Assembly: GCA_905197685.1 (NCBI GenBank)
Contig: CAJJZS010000006.1
Location: 85,735 to 149,734 of the forward strand
DNA: 64,000 nucleotides
Direction: 5' to 3'
DNA from: an uncultured Oscillospiraceae bacterium
Lineage (GTDB): Bacteria > Bacillota > Clostridia > Oscillospirales > Ruminococcaceae
In this document: in pieces, positions 51,673 through 61,718 of the stretch
Numbering within the stretch: position 1 is the first letter of the stretch
Layout of the letters: every line of letters starts with the position of its first letter
Position numbers and translations under genes: made by a program
The notes under the pieces: generated by a model
The model's database searches: none
Seen by the model: only the letters and a program-made list of their open reading frames with translations
What the model was told of the DNA's origin: nothing

Positions 51673-52308
51673 TTAAGAAAGGCGCATTGCCTGTTTTAAA
51701 AACGGATTTGCCAGCTTCTCGTCCTCCAGATTGGTGGCGCTGCCGTGTCCCGGAAAAATCTTATAGTAGCCTTGCAGCTCCCCGATACGCTTTAACGAAC
51801 CAAACAGGGCGCCTTCGTCCCCGCCGTACAGGTCTGTTCTTCCCATGCTGCCCTGGAACAGGGTGTCACCGACATAAAGCTCGTTGGATTTTAAATAGGT
51901 AATGCCGCCGGGGGTGTGTCCCGGTGTTTCCATCACCGAAAAGTTCATGCTTCCGCTGCAAAAGGTATCTCCCTCATGCACCAGAATATCCGGTTCAAAC
52001 TCCCTTGCATAGGGGGCAACCGCATACGCCATGCTCTTTTCTTTGTCTGTGAGCATCTCCAAATCCTTTTCCCCCATCACAATCTTCATCTGAGGAAACA
52101 GATCTTTTAAATCCGCCGCGCCTCCCATATGGTCCGCGTGTCCGTGGGTCAGCAGAAGGTGGGTCGGATTCATCCGATGTTCGTTGATATAATCCGCTAC
52201 CTTCTGCGCGTCGCCGCCGCAGTCCACCACAACACAGTTTTTTTGTTCGTCCCAGGTCAGGTAACAGTTGGTTCCCAACGGTCCGACATGGATAATTTCC
52301 AGATTCAT
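51673..52308 (-). CDS. MBL-fold hydrolase, glyoxalase II-like
   Basis: 211 aa from the ATG at 52308 behind AAGGAGG. Metallo-beta-lactamase fold with LTHGHADHMGG (H-x-H-x-D-H), TPGHTPGGITY and FPGHGSATNLEDE. These residues bind the two metals in the hydroxyacylglutathione hydrolase-like group; in Firmicutes the true thioester substrate is often unknown. 13 bp after dtd, in the relA operon. Confidence 0.9.
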   Translation of the reverse strand: MNLEIIHVGPLGTNCYLTWDEQKNCVVVDCGGDAQKVADYINEHRMNPTHLLLTHGHADHMGGAADLKDLFPQMKIVMGEKDLEMLTDKEKSMAYAVAPYAREFEPDILVHEGDTFCSGSMNFSVMETPGHTPGGITYLKSNELYVGDTLFQGSMGRTDLYGGDEGALFGSLKRIGELQGYYKIFPGHGSATNLEDEKLANPFLKQAMRLS

Positions 52309-52321
52309 CGGTTGCTCCTCC

Positions 52322-52783
52322 TTATCGTTTCGGCATGATTTCATCGGTGTCCAACATAATGGTAACAGGACCGTCGTTGAGCAGCTCCACCTTCATATCT
52401 GCGCCAAAGCTGCCGTGCTCCACCTTTTTTACGCCCGCGTCCTTTGCCTTTTGCTGAAAATATTCGTACAAAGCGTCTGCCTGCGCCGGAGCCGCCGCCC
52501 CGATAAAGGAAGGGCGTCTGCCCTTTTTGCAGTCCGCGTACAGGGTAAACTGGGACACCACCAGCATCTCTCCCCCGATATCGAGCAGGGAGAGGTTCAT
52601 CTTATCGTTTTCATCGACAAAGATACGCAGATTTGCGCACTTGTCTGCCAGAAAATCCGCTTCCTTTTCGGTGTCCTGCGGACCCACTCCCAGCAAAACC
52701 AACAATCCCTGTTCAATCTTTCCAATCGTCTGCCCCTCAACGGCAACGCTTGCATATTTTACTCTTTGAATCAATGCTCTCAT
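52322..52783 (-). CDS. dtd: D-aminoacyl-tRNA deacylase
   Basis: 153 aa, the usual length. Removes D-amino acids (and glycine from mischarged tRNA-Ala) from tRNA. Signatures: [63 protein letters not shown] and the C-terminal [11 protein letters not shown] with the Gly-Pro catalytic motif. 23 bp after relA, the arrangement found in Bacillus. Confidence 0.96.
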   Translation of the reverse strand: MRALIQRVKYASVAVEGQTIGKIEQGLLVLLGVGPQDTEKEADFLADKCANLRIFVDENDKMNLSLLDIGGEMLVVSQFTLYADCKKGRRPSFIGAAAPAQADALYEYFQQKAKDAGVKKVEHGSFGADMKVELLNDGPVTIMLDTDEIMPKR

Positions 52784-52806
52784 AATCTGTTCTCCGTTAT
52801 TCTTTG

Positions 52807-54990
52807 TTATTGAATTGCCCGACGCACATCCTCAATTCCCTTAATGGAGCGCAGGCTGTTCAGCAGGTAGTTGAGCTGATCGACCCCGTTTACCTCTACG
52901 GTAATCTGAATCATAATCACCGAATGGTCCTTGCTTTCCTTTGCAATCAGCGCGTGCAGCGGAATGTGCATATTGCTCAGCAGAATGCTGACATCGGCAA
53001 GCAGGGTATCCCTCGGCTGAGAGGTGATGTCGATGGTGGATTTGAATTTTTCCGAGGTTCCCACCGACGCCCATTCTGCCCTTACCCATCTGCCCTCGTT
53101 TTCCTTCGGGGAGTTTAAGACATTGACGCAGTCCTGTTTATGAATCGAAACGCCGTACCCTCTGGTCACAAAGCCGACAATCGGGTCGCCCGGCAGCGGG
53201 TTGCAGCATTTTGCAAATTTTACAAGGCAGCTGTCCAGTCCTTCCACGATTACGCCGCTTGTCGGTTTGCCCGGCTTTTTGTTGTTTGCCAGCTGTTGGG
53301 TCAGCTGCGCCTTTTCTTCCTCCGGCGCCGAACGGTAGGTCTTTTGAAATTCTTCTTTTACCCTGGGCATCAGACGGGACAGCAGAACGCCGCCGTAGCC
53401 GATTGCCGCATAAAAATCTTCCAGCGTGTTGATATGCTGGCGCTTTGCCAGATTAAGGATAAATTCCTCGTAATCCTCTTCGGGAATGTTAATCAGGTTG
53501 CGTCTAAATTCCTTTTCCAGTTCCTCTTTGCCGGTGATGATATTTTCTTCCCGGCGTTCCTTTTTAAACCAGGAACGAATCTTGGTTCTGGCTTCGCTGG
53601 TCTTTACAATCTTCAGCCAGTCGCGGCTTGGACCGTTGCCCGGACCTTTGGAGGTGATAATTTCCACAATCATGCCGGTTTCCAGTTTAAAGTCAAGCGG
53701 CACGATTCTTCCGTCCACCTTTGCCCCGGTCATGCGGTTGCCCACCGCCGAGTGAATGGCGTAAGCAAAGTCGATTACGGTAGAGCCTGTCGGCAGGTTG
53801 ATAACGTCGCCCTTCGGAGTAAAGACAAAACATTCCTCGGGCGCAATATCCGACTTGATGGAGCGGACAATGTCCTGCGCATCGCCCGAATCCTGCTGAA
53901 CCTCCAACAGCTGTCTGACCCAAGCCAGACGCTCTTCCAGCTTGTCCTTTTTCTCAATGCCCGCTTTATATTTCCAGTGAGCGGCAATACCGTATTCTGC
54001 GGTATAGTGCATATCCCAGGTGCGGATTTGAATTTCAAACGGGATTCCTTTTTTATCCAGAACCGTTGTGTGCAGCGACTGGTACATATTCGCTTTCGGG
54101 GTGGAGATATAATCTTTAAAACGCTTCGGAATCGGGGTAAAGGCATCATGCATCAGCCCCAATACCGCGTAACATTCATACGGGGTGTCTACGATAACGC
54201 GAACCGCATAGACATCGTAAATTTCATCAAAATTTCTGCCCTGCATATATACCTTGCGGTAGATGCCGTAGATGCTTTTTACCCTGCTTTGCAGGAAAAA
54301 CTTCATGTTTTCCTTTTCCAGACGGTCGCGTATCTTTTCCTGAATGGCAATCAAAAAGTTTTCCCGTTCCTCTTTTTTGAGCTTTAACATCCGCTCAATC
54401 TCTTCATAGGCAATCGGGTCCAAAAAACGCAGGGAAATGTCTTCCAGCTCTTCCTTAATCGGTCGGATACCCAATCGGTCGGCAAGCGGCGCGTAAACTT
54501 CCATCGTTTCCAGCGCCTTTTCCCGCTGTTTATACTCTTTCCAATATTCTCCGGTGCGCATATTGTGCAGGCGGTCGGCGAGCTTCACAATGATAACGCG
54601 CACATCTTTTGCCATCGCCAGCAGCATCTTGCGCACATTTTCCGCCTGACGCTGCTCCTTGGTGGAATAACTGAGTTTGGTCAGCTTGGTTACACCGTCC
54701 ACCATCAGGGCAACATCTTCGCCAAATCGCTTTTTAATATCCTCTACGGTGGATGCGGTGTCCTCCACCACATCGTGCAGCAAACCCGCGCAGATGGTTT
54801 CGGTATCCATACCCAACTCCACCAGAATCTGCGCCACTGCCAGCGGGTGAGTGATGTAAGGCTCGCCCGACTGGCGCATCTGACCGTCATGTGCCCAATT
54901 TGCGTACTCATACGCTTCGGTTATCTTGTCAAAATCATACGGTCTGTTGCTTTCTTTCAATACTTTCATCAAATCTTCAAACACATACAT
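52807..54990 (-). CDS. relA: Bifunctional (p)ppGpp synthetase/hydrolase (Rel)
   Basis: 727 aa from the ATG at 54990, one base after the recJ stop. HD hydrolase domain ([40 protein letters not shown]), synthetase domain ([32 protein letters not shown]), TGS domain ([33 protein letters not shown]), a zinc-finger-like region ([27 protein letters not shown]) and a C-terminal ACT domain. Both HD and synthetase residues look intact, so it should make and break (p)ppGpp in the stringent response. recJ, relA and dtd are in the Bacillus order, but the apt gene usually between recJ and relA is missing. Confidence 0.96.
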   Translation of the reverse strand: MYVFEDLMKVLKESNRPYDFDKITEAYEYANWAHDGQMRQSGEPYITHPLAVAQILVELGMDTETICAGLLHDVVEDTASTVEDIKKRFGEDVALMVDGVTKLTKLSYSTKEQRQAENVRKMLLAMAKDVRVIIVKLADRLHNMRTGEYWKEYKQREKALETMEVYAPLADRLGIRPIKEELEDISLRFLDPIAYEEIERMLKLKKEERENFLIAIQEKIRDRLEKENMKFFLQSRVKSIYGIYRKVYMQGRNFDEIYDVYAVRVIVDTPYECYAVLGLMHDAFTPIPKRFKDYISTPKANMYQSLHTTVLDKKGIPFEIQIRTWDMHYTAEYGIAAHWKYKAGIEKKDKLEERLAWVRQLLEVQQDSGDAQDIVRSIKSDIAPEECFVFTPKGDVINLPTGSTVIDFAYAIHSAVGNRMTGAKVDGRIVPLDFKLETGMIVEIITSKGPGNGPSRDWLKIVKTSEARTKIRSWFKKERREENIITGKEELEKEFRRNLINIPEEDYEEFILNLAKRQHINTLEDFYAAIGYGGVLLSRLMPRVKEEFQKTYRSAPEEEKAQLTQQLANNKKPGKPTSGVIVEGLDSCLVKFAKCCNPLPGDPIVGFVTRGYGVSIHKQDCVNVLNSPKENEGRWVRAEWASVGTSEKFKSTIDITSQPRDTLLADVSILLSNMHIPLHALIAKESKDHSVIMIQITVEVNGVDQLNYLLNSLRSIKGIEDVRRAIQ

Positions 54991-54991
54991 C

Positions 54992-57043
54992 CTACTCACC
55001 AACCTTCAGTTGTCTTAAAATGGTCGATTGTTCCAGGCTGATTTTCCCCGACTGTTCGGGAACCGAAATCACCGGCTCTTCGCCCGCCTTTCGGGTAATT
55101 ACAATCAGCCCCAGCTCCTGCATCACATCCAGACAGATTCTCATTTTGCAGTAATTAAAGCTGTGCATCCGACACCAGAGCATATCGTAGCCGAAGGGAA
55201 ATCCCCCGCATTTTCTTAAAAAGCGGTACAAAACCGCCGTATCCTGTCTGTCCGGACAGATATAATTTTTTATCTTTTCTTCCAGTGTTTCCCCTCGGCG
55301 GTACTTTTCATAATATTGTCTGCCCACAATCAGCTTGTCCTGATTGATTCCGTGCAGACGAACATCCTTTATCTTGACGGAGAGATTTTTTTCTCCGTTA
55401 TATTCGTTGATATCCAGATTTGCCGCCACATCCACCACATCTCCCACGCAAAACGGGAAAGCGTAGGTGGACATTCTGAAATAAACCGCCTGTATTGTTT
55501 TTCCCTGATAAGAGAGCTTTAGGCGCAGGTGTTTGTTTTCGCTTAACGGAACAATGCCCTCGATGCGGCAGCCGAGCATCGCCGCGGTGGGCAGCTCGTT
55601 TCCGCAGCCGAACGGCTCCAGCTCCCTCATCTGATACACCGTTTCCGTCTTTAAAAAGGCGACCGGAAGCACAATATCAATCGACAGCGGTTCCACCGGC
55701 ATCAGGTCAAAATTTTCCTGCGCATCTCTGCGCATTTCCTCGGCGAAGGCGGGCAAATCCTTTGCCAAAATACTCATGCCCGCCGCCTGATGATGCCCGC
55801 CGTACCGGGTGAGCAATCCGCTGCATCGGGAAACGGCTTCAATCATCGAGTAACCCTCAACGCTGCGGGCAGAGCCGCGCGCTTCCTCTCCCTCGACAGA
55901 AAACAAAATGCACGGCTTTGCATATTCTTCCACCAGTCTTGCCGCCGCAATCCCAATCACTCCGTGGTGCCAGCCTTTTCCGGCTATAATTAAAATCCTT
56001 TGCTGCAAAATCTGCGGATTTTGGGCAATTCGCTGCTCAATCTCCGCATAGATACGGTCTACCAACGCCTTGCGCTCGGTGTTCAGCTCCTCCAGCTGCT
56101 GCGCCAGCTCGCAGGCAGAGGAAAGCCGGTCGCAGAGCAGAAGCTCCATCGCAAGGTCTGCCTGCCCCAGTCTGCCCGCCGCGTTGATTCTCGGCGCAAT
56201 CCCGAAAGCAAGGGCGGTGGAATCCGGCTTTTTACCGGAGAGTCCTGCCGTCTGCATCAGCGCCTTTACCCCAATCTGTTCGCCCAAAGAGATACATTCC
56301 AGTCCTTTTTGCACAATCAGGCGGTTTTCCCCGGTCAGCTGTACAATATCCGCTACGGTGGCAATCGCGGCAAGCTCGCCGAAGTGCCAAATCATCTCTT
56401 CCCCCGAAAGATCCCCCTCCATCGCGCAGATGAGTTTAAAAGCAACCCCTGCGCCGCAAAGATTGGGAAAGGGGTAGGTACAGTCCTTTCGGTGCGGGTC
56501 AACCACTGCGCAGGCTTCGGGCAGCTGTTCCCTCGGCTGGTGATGGTCGGTAATAATCAAATCAATGCCGAGCCGGGCGGCATATTCCGCCTCTGCCAAT
56601 GCAGAGATTCCGTTATCCACCGTGACAATCAGATCCACCTGCTGCTGTTTTAAAAAATCCAGCGCTCCGCAGTTTAAACCGTAGCCCTCGCTGTCCCTGT
56701 CGGGAATATAATAGATTACCCGCGCGCCCAAATCCTCCAAATAGGTGTACAGCATCGCCGTAGCGGTAATTCCGTCGCAGTCATAATCGCCGTACACCGC
56801 AATCTGTTCGCCCTGCTCGACCGCTTCGCTCAGCCGCTGCACCGCCTTGTCCATATCCTTCATCAAAAACGGGTCATGCATCCCCGAGGGTTCCTTTGCC
56901 GCAAAGCAAGCCGCAGCCTGCTCGGGCGTTATCCCTCTGGCATCCAGAATCCGCGCCGCGACCTCTGAAATTCCGGTTTGACCGATTATTTGTTCTACTC
57001 TTTCGGACTCTGCCCGGGGCAGCTTCCATTTTTTTAAAATCAC
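54992..57043 (-). CDS. recJ: Single-stranded-DNA-specific exonuclease RecJ
   Basis: 683 aa, GTG start at 57043 behind GGGGGAA. DHH phosphoesterase: YGDYDCDGITATAML, VDNGISAL, ITDHHQPREQLP (DHH), and ALAFGIAPRINAAGRLG; the DHHA1 region has IIAGKGWHHGVIGIAAARLVE and RSVEGYSMIEAVSRC. An OB-like C-terminal region follows, then about 110 residues (560-683) with a YRRGETLEEKIKNYI start, of a kind seen in clostridial RecJ. 5'-3' ssDNA exonuclease in recombination and mismatch repair. First gene of the operon, from a promoter at 57157-57185. Confidence 0.94.
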   Translation of the reverse strand: MILKKWKLPRAESERVEQIIGQTGISEVAARILDARGITPEQAAACFAAKEPSGMHDPFLMKDMDKAVQRLSEAVEQGEQIAVYGDYDCDGITATAMLYTYLEDLGARVIYYIPDRDSEGYGLNCGALDFLKQQQVDLIVTVDNGISALAEAEYAARLGIDLIITDHHQPREQLPEACAVVDPHRKDCTYPFPNLCGAGVAFKLICAMEGDLSGEEMIWHFGELAAIATVADIVQLTGENRLIVQKGLECISLGEQIGVKALMQTAGLSGKKPDSTALAFGIAPRINAAGRLGQADLAMELLLCDRLSSACELAQQLEELNTERKALVDRIYAEIEQRIAQNPQILQQRILIIAGKGWHHGVIGIAAARLVEEYAKPCILFSVEGEEARGSARSVEGYSMIEAVSRCSGLLTRYGGHHQAAGMSILAKDLPAFAEEMRRDAQENFDLMPVEPLSIDIVLPVAFLKTETVYQMRELEPFGCGNELPTAAMLGCRIEGIVPLSENKHLRLKLSYQGKTIQAVYFRMSTYAFPFCVGDVVDVAANLDINEYNGEKNLSVKIKDVRLHGINQDKLIVGRQYYEKYRRGETLEEKIKNYICPDRQDTAVLYRFLRKCGGFPFGYDMLWCRMHSFNYCKMRICLDVMQELGLIVITRKAGEEPVISVPEQSGKISLEQSTILRQLKVGE

Positions 57044-57156
57044 GACCGATTCCCCCGTGTTCTACGTTGTTCTGTCCAAAGTTTCCGGCAGCGCAGACAA
57101 ATCCTCTGCGCCGGAAACCGACTGCAATTTTCTTTGCAAAAATGTGTGTATAGTAT

Positions 57157-57185
57157 ATTTTATCATTTTTTCACGCTTAATTCAA
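57157..57185 (-). promoter_or_regulatory. Sigma-A-type promoter of the recJ-relA operon
   Basis: On the minus strand TTGAAT (57180-57185), 17 bp, TAAAAT (57157-57162). Confidence 0.6.
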
Positions 57186-57204
57186 TCGTTATTTAGCAAA
57201 ATCG

Positions 57205-57242
57205 CAAAAGAAACGCGGCTTCGGACAAGAGCCGAGCCGCAT
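57205..57242 (-). terminator. Terminator after the cysteine-rich protein gene
   Basis: On the minus strand GCGGCTCGG pairs with CCGAAGCCGC (one bulge) and a TTTCTTTT tract follows. Confidence 0.75.
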
Positions 57243-57248
57243 TCTCGT

Positions 57249-58049
57249 TTAAGGATTTATTTTATCGCAGTTATCCTGAAATTCGCTCAATCTGGGCGGA
57301 AAAAAATCTTCCATCGGGAACTGAATCTTTTTAAACATTTCGCACGGGTCGCCGGTGGAATATTCGCTTTCTTTATCCGGGATACAGAAATCATATGCCG
57401 GAATCATCATCTGCACCTTGCGCTGAAGCTGCACAATGGTAAACAGCCCCAGGGTGATGTAAACCTCTTTGCTGACCGCAACATCCTGGAAGCTGCCGCC
57501 CACCTCGGTGCAAATCTGGCAGGGAATAACCGAGCCGGGGCAGCATTTTTTCTCGGGACATTCAACATAGCGGCAGGCAAGACAGATTGGGTCCACAATC
57601 TGAACCACCGCATTGGGCATCGAGGTCATCTGTTCGCTGTTGGCGCAGCAGCCGCTGTGGGAAGAAAAGACGCGGGAATTTGCCTCGCTTCCGTACAGAA
57701 TTACCTTTTTGGAGAAGTAGGAAATTCCGCAGCAGTTGACTGCCGGTGTGCCGGGCGATAAGTACACAGACATTTCCACCAGGAAATAAAAGGTCATATC
57801 TACCGAATAAAATCCCTTGTTAAACGGGACGCTTTCCACATCGACGCAGACATTCAGCACCTTTACCTTTTTGCACTTGATGCTTGCCGCCTTGTCGATA
57901 ATGGGTTGGGTTTTGTCGCTGAAAAAGACCTGCAAGTCCTCTAAACAGTCTTTGTCGCTGCAGGAATCGTAAATTCGTTCCGCATCAATACAGACCGCTT
58001 CTTTAAAGCAGGTGCAGTCTTTTGGGCGGATTGGCTTTGACTCTGCCAT
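57249..58049 (-). CDS. Cysteine-rich conserved clostridial protein, unknown function
   Basis: 266 aa from the ATG at 58049 behind GGAGGGA. About 21 cysteines, in pairs and clusters: DCTCF, YDSCSDKDCLEDLQVFF, NCCG, SGCC, ICLACRYVECPEKKCC, IPCQICTEVGG. The segment DSCSDKDCLEDL is shared, as I recall, by a group of proteins in spore-forming Clostridia, but I cannot assign a function. The core (VKVLNVCVDVESVPFNKGFYSVDMTFYF) looks like a beta-sandwich. No signal peptide. The cysteine pattern would suit a spore coat protein or a metal site; that is inference. Its own terminator follows, and it is separated from the MBL gene upstream. Confidence 0.6.
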   Translation of the reverse strand: MAESKPIRPKDCTCFKEAVCIDAERIYDSCSDKDCLEDLQVFFSDKTQPIIDKAASIKCKKVKVLNVCVDVESVPFNKGFYSVDMTFYFLVEMSVYLSPGTPAVNCCGISYFSKKVILYGSEANSRVFSSHSGCCANSEQMTSMPNAVVQIVDPICLACRYVECPEKKCCPGSVIPCQICTEVGGSFQDVAVSKEVYITLGLFTIVQLQRKVQMMIPAYDFCIPDKESEYSTGDPCEMFKKIQFPMEDFFPPRLSEFQDNCDKINP

Positions 58050-58228
58050 AATATCCCTCCGTTTTTCTCTGCGTATTTTTCTCGCAGACCGGCGCGCGAA
58101 AAATACGGCTGATTTGATACCTCGCACAAATTTTTATGCCGGTACTCAATATCAGTCTATGAAACAATCGGGATTTTGTGAACCAAACCCAAGAGATTGC
58201 CTGCTCCAAAAGCGAAAATCGCTCTTTT

Positions 58229-59053
58229 TTATATGATAATGCTTTGTCCGGCCGCAAGATAGGATATCCTGTCCCCAAGCTGCCGCTTTAGCAGGTTGTA
58301 CGCCCTTTTCCCCGTGCAGTGGAAGGTAACATAGCGGCAGGAAAATTGAGAAAGCCGCTGTCCAAAACGCTCGATTACTTCCCGCTTTTCCCCCCGATGC
58401 GTAACCGGATTGTACAGATGAAATCCGGAAACGACAACATCAATCTCTCTGCCGATGAGCTGCTGCGCCGCTTCAATAATGTTTTCTATCCCGCAGTGGG
58501 CGCAGCCGGCAATCAAAACTACTTTGTCCTGCCGGCAAATCAGCAAGCTCTGCTCGTGTACAAAGGAATCCGGCACAAAATCGTTTTGCATCCTTTGATA
58601 AAGCGCGCGGTTTGCCGTTCGGTCCGTTACCGGTTCTATTTCGGAAAGCAAAAAGGCGTCGGGGGCGAGCTTGTGGACCTTTTGGGTAAAAATCAGGCGG
58701 GGAACATCCCGTTCGGTTAACAGAACGGAAACAGGAATCGAAATTCCTGCCATCTTTGTAATGTGTTCTGCCAACGCCTCTCTTCTTAAAAACACGGTAG
58801 CCTGTTTGTTTTGCTTTAAAAAGTCATGCAGCGCTCCCCCGTGGTCAATATGTCCGTGCGATAAAACAACCGTTTCTATCCGGCGCAAGTCCAACCCCAG
58901 TTTTTCCGCATTGGAAAAAAGCAGCCGGGAGTCGGGACCTGTATCAAACAGAATTTGTCCGAATCTTTCGCCCTCCACAAGCAGGCTGAGCCCGTGCTTT
59001 GTCTTGATTCCCCGCTTACCGGAGGTGTTTTCTACAATCGCTGTTATCTTCAT
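58229..59053 (-). CDS. MBL-fold protein of the COG1237 (dihydropterin-aminobenzene phosphate synthase-like) family
   Basis: 274 aa. N-terminal VENTSGKRGIKTKHGLSLLVEG, ILFDTGPD, VLSHGHIDHGGAL (H-x-H-x-D-H), VLIAGCAHCGIENII and GFHLYNP are typical of COG1237, named from an archaeal methanopterin enzyme; bacterial members have unproven substrates. The cysteine in GCAHCG is a family feature. It follows pcrA by 4 bp on the same strand, so the two are co-transcribed. Confidence 0.85.
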   Translation of the reverse strand: MKITAIVENTSGKRGIKTKHGLSLLVEGERFGQILFDTGPDSRLLFSNAEKLGLDLRRIETVVLSHGHIDHGGALHDFLKQNKQATVFLRREALAEHITKMAGISIPVSVLLTERDVPRLIFTQKVHKLAPDAFLLSEIEPVTDRTANRALYQRMQNDFVPDSFVHEQSLLICRQDKVVLIAGCAHCGIENIIEAAQQLIGREIDVVVSGFHLYNPVTHRGEKREVIERFGQRLSQFSCRYVTFHCTGKRAYNLLKRQLGDRISYLAAGQSIII

Positions 59054-59057
59054 GTTA

Positions 59058-61526
59058 CTAAGAGAGCTTTGTCAGCTTTGCAAACTTGTACATAATCTTT
59101 TTGGTTCCGATTTGGTCAAACAAAACTTCCAGCAGGCAGTCGCCGCCCATCGGGGTAATTTTTACAATATTGCCTTCGCCGAAGGTTTTGTGACTGACGC
59201 GGTCGCCCGCTTTCAAGGTGCAAGCCGCGCCCGCCGGAGCATCGGAGCTGTAAGCCATGGTTTTTCTTGCGCTTGCCATGCCGCCCACCCCAATATCGTT
59301 GGAGGCTCTTGTGGTTTTCGGGGTCATCTTTTTCATCTGAGCCGGGGTCAGCTTGCGAACCGTTTTGTCCTCCACCTCGCAGCAGGATGCCGGGATTTCG
59401 GTGACAAAGCGGGACACCCTGTTTCTCACCGTCTGTCCGAACAGCATACGCTGCGCGGCGTTGGTGATATACAGCTGCTTTTTGGCGCGGGTAATGCAGA
59501 CATAGGCAAGTCTGCGCTCTTCTTCAATCTGTTCGGGATTGTAGATTGCCTGCATCCCCGGGAAGATGCCCTCCTCTGCGCCGCAGAAAAAGACGTTGTT
59601 AAATTCCAGCCCCTTTGCCGAGTGCATGGTCATCATAATCACGCGGTCTGCCTGCTCGTCATAATTGTCCAAATCGGTGTAGAGCGTAACCTCTTCCAAA
59701 AATCCGGACAGGGTCGGCAAGATAATCTCCGGCTCTTCCTCCGGGTTATCCGGGTCGATAGAAGGCTGCGGCAGCTTTTCGGTTTCCTCCATATATTTGA
59801 TAATATTGGACTTTAACTCGTTGACGTTTTCAATGCGGTTTAATCCCTCTTCTCCCTGAGATTGCAGATAAATCATATATCCGGTTTCCTCAAGCAGTTG
59901 GTCGAACAGCTCCTCGAGATCCCCTTCTTCCGCTGCTTCTCCCAAGCGTTCTATCATCTGAGTAAACTCTGTCAAAGGCTTGCATTTTTTCGCCAGCGGC
60001 TGATATTCGTCCGCATGAGCGAGCACCTCAAACAGCGGCAGTCCCAGCATATCGGCAATTTCCTGCGCCTTATCCAAGGTAGCGTCGCCGATGCCGCGCT
60101 TTGGCTCGTTAATAATTCTCTTTAAACGGATTGCGTCCGAATGATTATTGATTACGCTTAAATAAGCAATCATGTCCTTGATTTCCTTGCGGTCGTAGAA
60201 TCGCTGACCGCCGATAATTTTATAAGCGATTCCCGAACGAATCAGCGCGTTTTCCACCGAGTTGGACTGCGCGTTCATGCGGTACAAAATTGCGTGTTCG
60301 GAAAACTTTTGTCCGTTCGCTACATTTTCCAGAATGGTGTCGGCGATAAATTTTGCCTCGTCCTGCTCGGAAAGGGCGCGGTAAACCTTAACCTGTGTTC
60401 CTTTCGGGTTTTGGGTCCACAGCGTTTTTCCCTTTCTCTGGGTATTGTGTTCAATTACCGAGTTTGCCGCATTTAAGATGGTCTGGGTGCAGCGGTAGTT
60501 TTGCTCCAGGCGGATTACCTTTGTATCGCGGTACTGATTTTCAAAGTTCAAGATATTTTCAATCGTTGCTCCGCGGAATTTATAGATACTCTGGTCATCA
60601 TCGCCCACTACGCAGATGTTTTGATGACCGCCCGCCAGCAGGCTGACCAGAAGAAACTGCGAATTGTTGGTATCCTGATACTCGTCCACCATAATATAGC
60701 GGAAGCGATTGCGGTATTTTTCCAACACATCGGGAAACTGTTGGAACACCTTAACCGTAAAGGTAATAATATCGTCAAAGTCCAAAGCGTTTGCCGCCTT
60801 CAGACGCTTCTGGTAATATTCGTACACCTTGCCCACCGTCTGTTCGCGGTAATCGTCGCCCGCGTCGCGCAGCACATCCTGCGGGGTGAGCAGATGGTCT
60901 TTCGCTGCGCTGATGGAAGCTAAAATTCCTTTGGGAGCCATTGTTTTTTCCTGAACGCCCAGTTCTTTGAGCGCTTCTTTAATAATGCGAACCGAGTCGT
61001 CGGTATCGTAAACGGTAAAACTGCGGTCAAATCCCAGCAGATGAATTTCCCTTCTTAAAATGCGCATACAGGCAGAATGGAAGGTGGACGCCTGAATATC
61101 CAACGCCTGCTCGCCGAGCATCGCCTCCAGACGCTCCTTTAATTCCCCTGCCGCCTTATTGGTGAAGGTGATGGCAAGGATATTCCACGGCTTTACCGGA
61201 CGGTCGGCAAGGATTCGGCAAATCCGCTCCTCGGTAATATCGCCGTCATCGGTTTTATCCTCCAAATAATCCTGCAAAAAGCGCAGCTCTTCTTCCCCCA
61301 CCCATGCCGGAACATAGGAGCTGTGGTAAGCGTTGCCGAACTTTACCATATTTGCAATTCGGTTGACAACCACCGTTGTTTTTCCGCTGCCCGCTCCTGC
61401 CAAAATTAAAACGGGTCCTTCTGTCTGAAAAACCGCCTCCCGCTGCTTTTCGTTCATTTTGGAAAATCTTTTTTCCAAAACTTGCTTTCTCAGCTGCAAA
61501 AAGCGTTCTTCTACTGTCTGTACCAT
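59058..61526 (-). CDS. pcrA: ATP-dependent DNA helicase PcrA/UvrD
   Basis: 822 aa. UvrD/Rep superfamily 1A helicase: motif I LAGAGSGKTTVVVNRI, motif Ia NILAITFTNKAAGELKERLE, motif II YIMVDEYQDTNNSQ, motif III VGDDDQSIYKFRGA, motif IV LEQNYRCTQTIL, motif V VIMMTMHSAKGLEFNNVF and motif VI YVCITRAKKQLY. The C-terminus ends with the KxGDRVSHKTFGEGNIVKI domain that ties PcrA to RNA polymerase. Start: ATG at 61526; the open frame goes back to 61565. A TATAAT -10 lies near 61605 with a weak -35. 4 bp before the MBL gene. Essential 3'-5' helicase in Firmicutes. Confidence 0.95.
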   Translation of the reverse strand: MVQTVEERFLQLRKQVLEKRFSKMNEKQREAVFQTEGPVLILAGAGSGKTTVVVNRIANMVKFGNAYHSSYVPAWVGEEELRFLQDYLEDKTDDGDITEERICRILADRPVKPWNILAITFTNKAAGELKERLEAMLGEQALDIQASTFHSACMRILRREIHLLGFDRSFTVYDTDDSVRIIKEALKELGVQEKTMAPKGILASISAAKDHLLTPQDVLRDAGDDYREQTVGKVYEYYQKRLKAANALDFDDIITFTVKVFQQFPDVLEKYRNRFRYIMVDEYQDTNNSQFLLVSLLAGGHQNICVVGDDDQSIYKFRGATIENILNFENQYRDTKVIRLEQNYRCTQTILNAANSVIEHNTQRKGKTLWTQNPKGTQVKVYRALSEQDEAKFIADTILENVANGQKFSEHAILYRMNAQSNSVENALIRSGIAYKIIGGQRFYDRKEIKDMIAYLSVINNHSDAIRLKRIINEPKRGIGDATLDKAQEIADMLGLPLFEVLAHADEYQPLAKKCKPLTEFTQMIERLGEAAEEGDLEELFDQLLEETGYMIYLQSQGEEGLNRIENVNELKSNIIKYMEETEKLPQPSIDPDNPEEEPEIILPTLSGFLEEVTLYTDLDNYDEQADRVIMMTMHSAKGLEFNNVFFCGAEEGIFPGMQAIYNPEQIEEERRLAYVCITRAKKQLYITNAAQRMLFGQTVRNRVSRFVTEIPASCCEVEDKTVRKLTPAQMKKMTPKTTRASNDIGVGGMASARKTMAYSSDAPAGAACTLKAGDRVSHKTFGEGNIVKITPMGGDCLLEVLFDQIGTKKIMYKFAKLTKLS

Positions 61527-61663
61527 CGCTGTTACCAAACCTTTCCAAACTAAAATTTTTATCAAAAAAACGAATTTGTTTTTACTTCTTCAGATTCCAT
61601 ATTATATCATATCTTCCGCTTAAAAGCTATCCTGAAATCCCGCGCATATGACAGAGTGTACGG

Positions 61664-61700
61664 CAAAAGGGACGCTCTTCTTTTAAAAGCGTCCCTTTTT
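61664..61700 (-). terminator. Terminator after the ABC exporter gene
   Basis: AAAAGGGACGC pairs with GCGTCCCTTTT with a 12-nt loop, then T run on the minus strand. Confidence 0.88.
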
Positions 61701-61718
61701 ACAACTTATCCTGTTTTC

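Noticed and set aside
53140..54387. 415-codon open frame on the plus strand opposite relA
   Set aside because: Antisense shadow of a conserved Rel protein.
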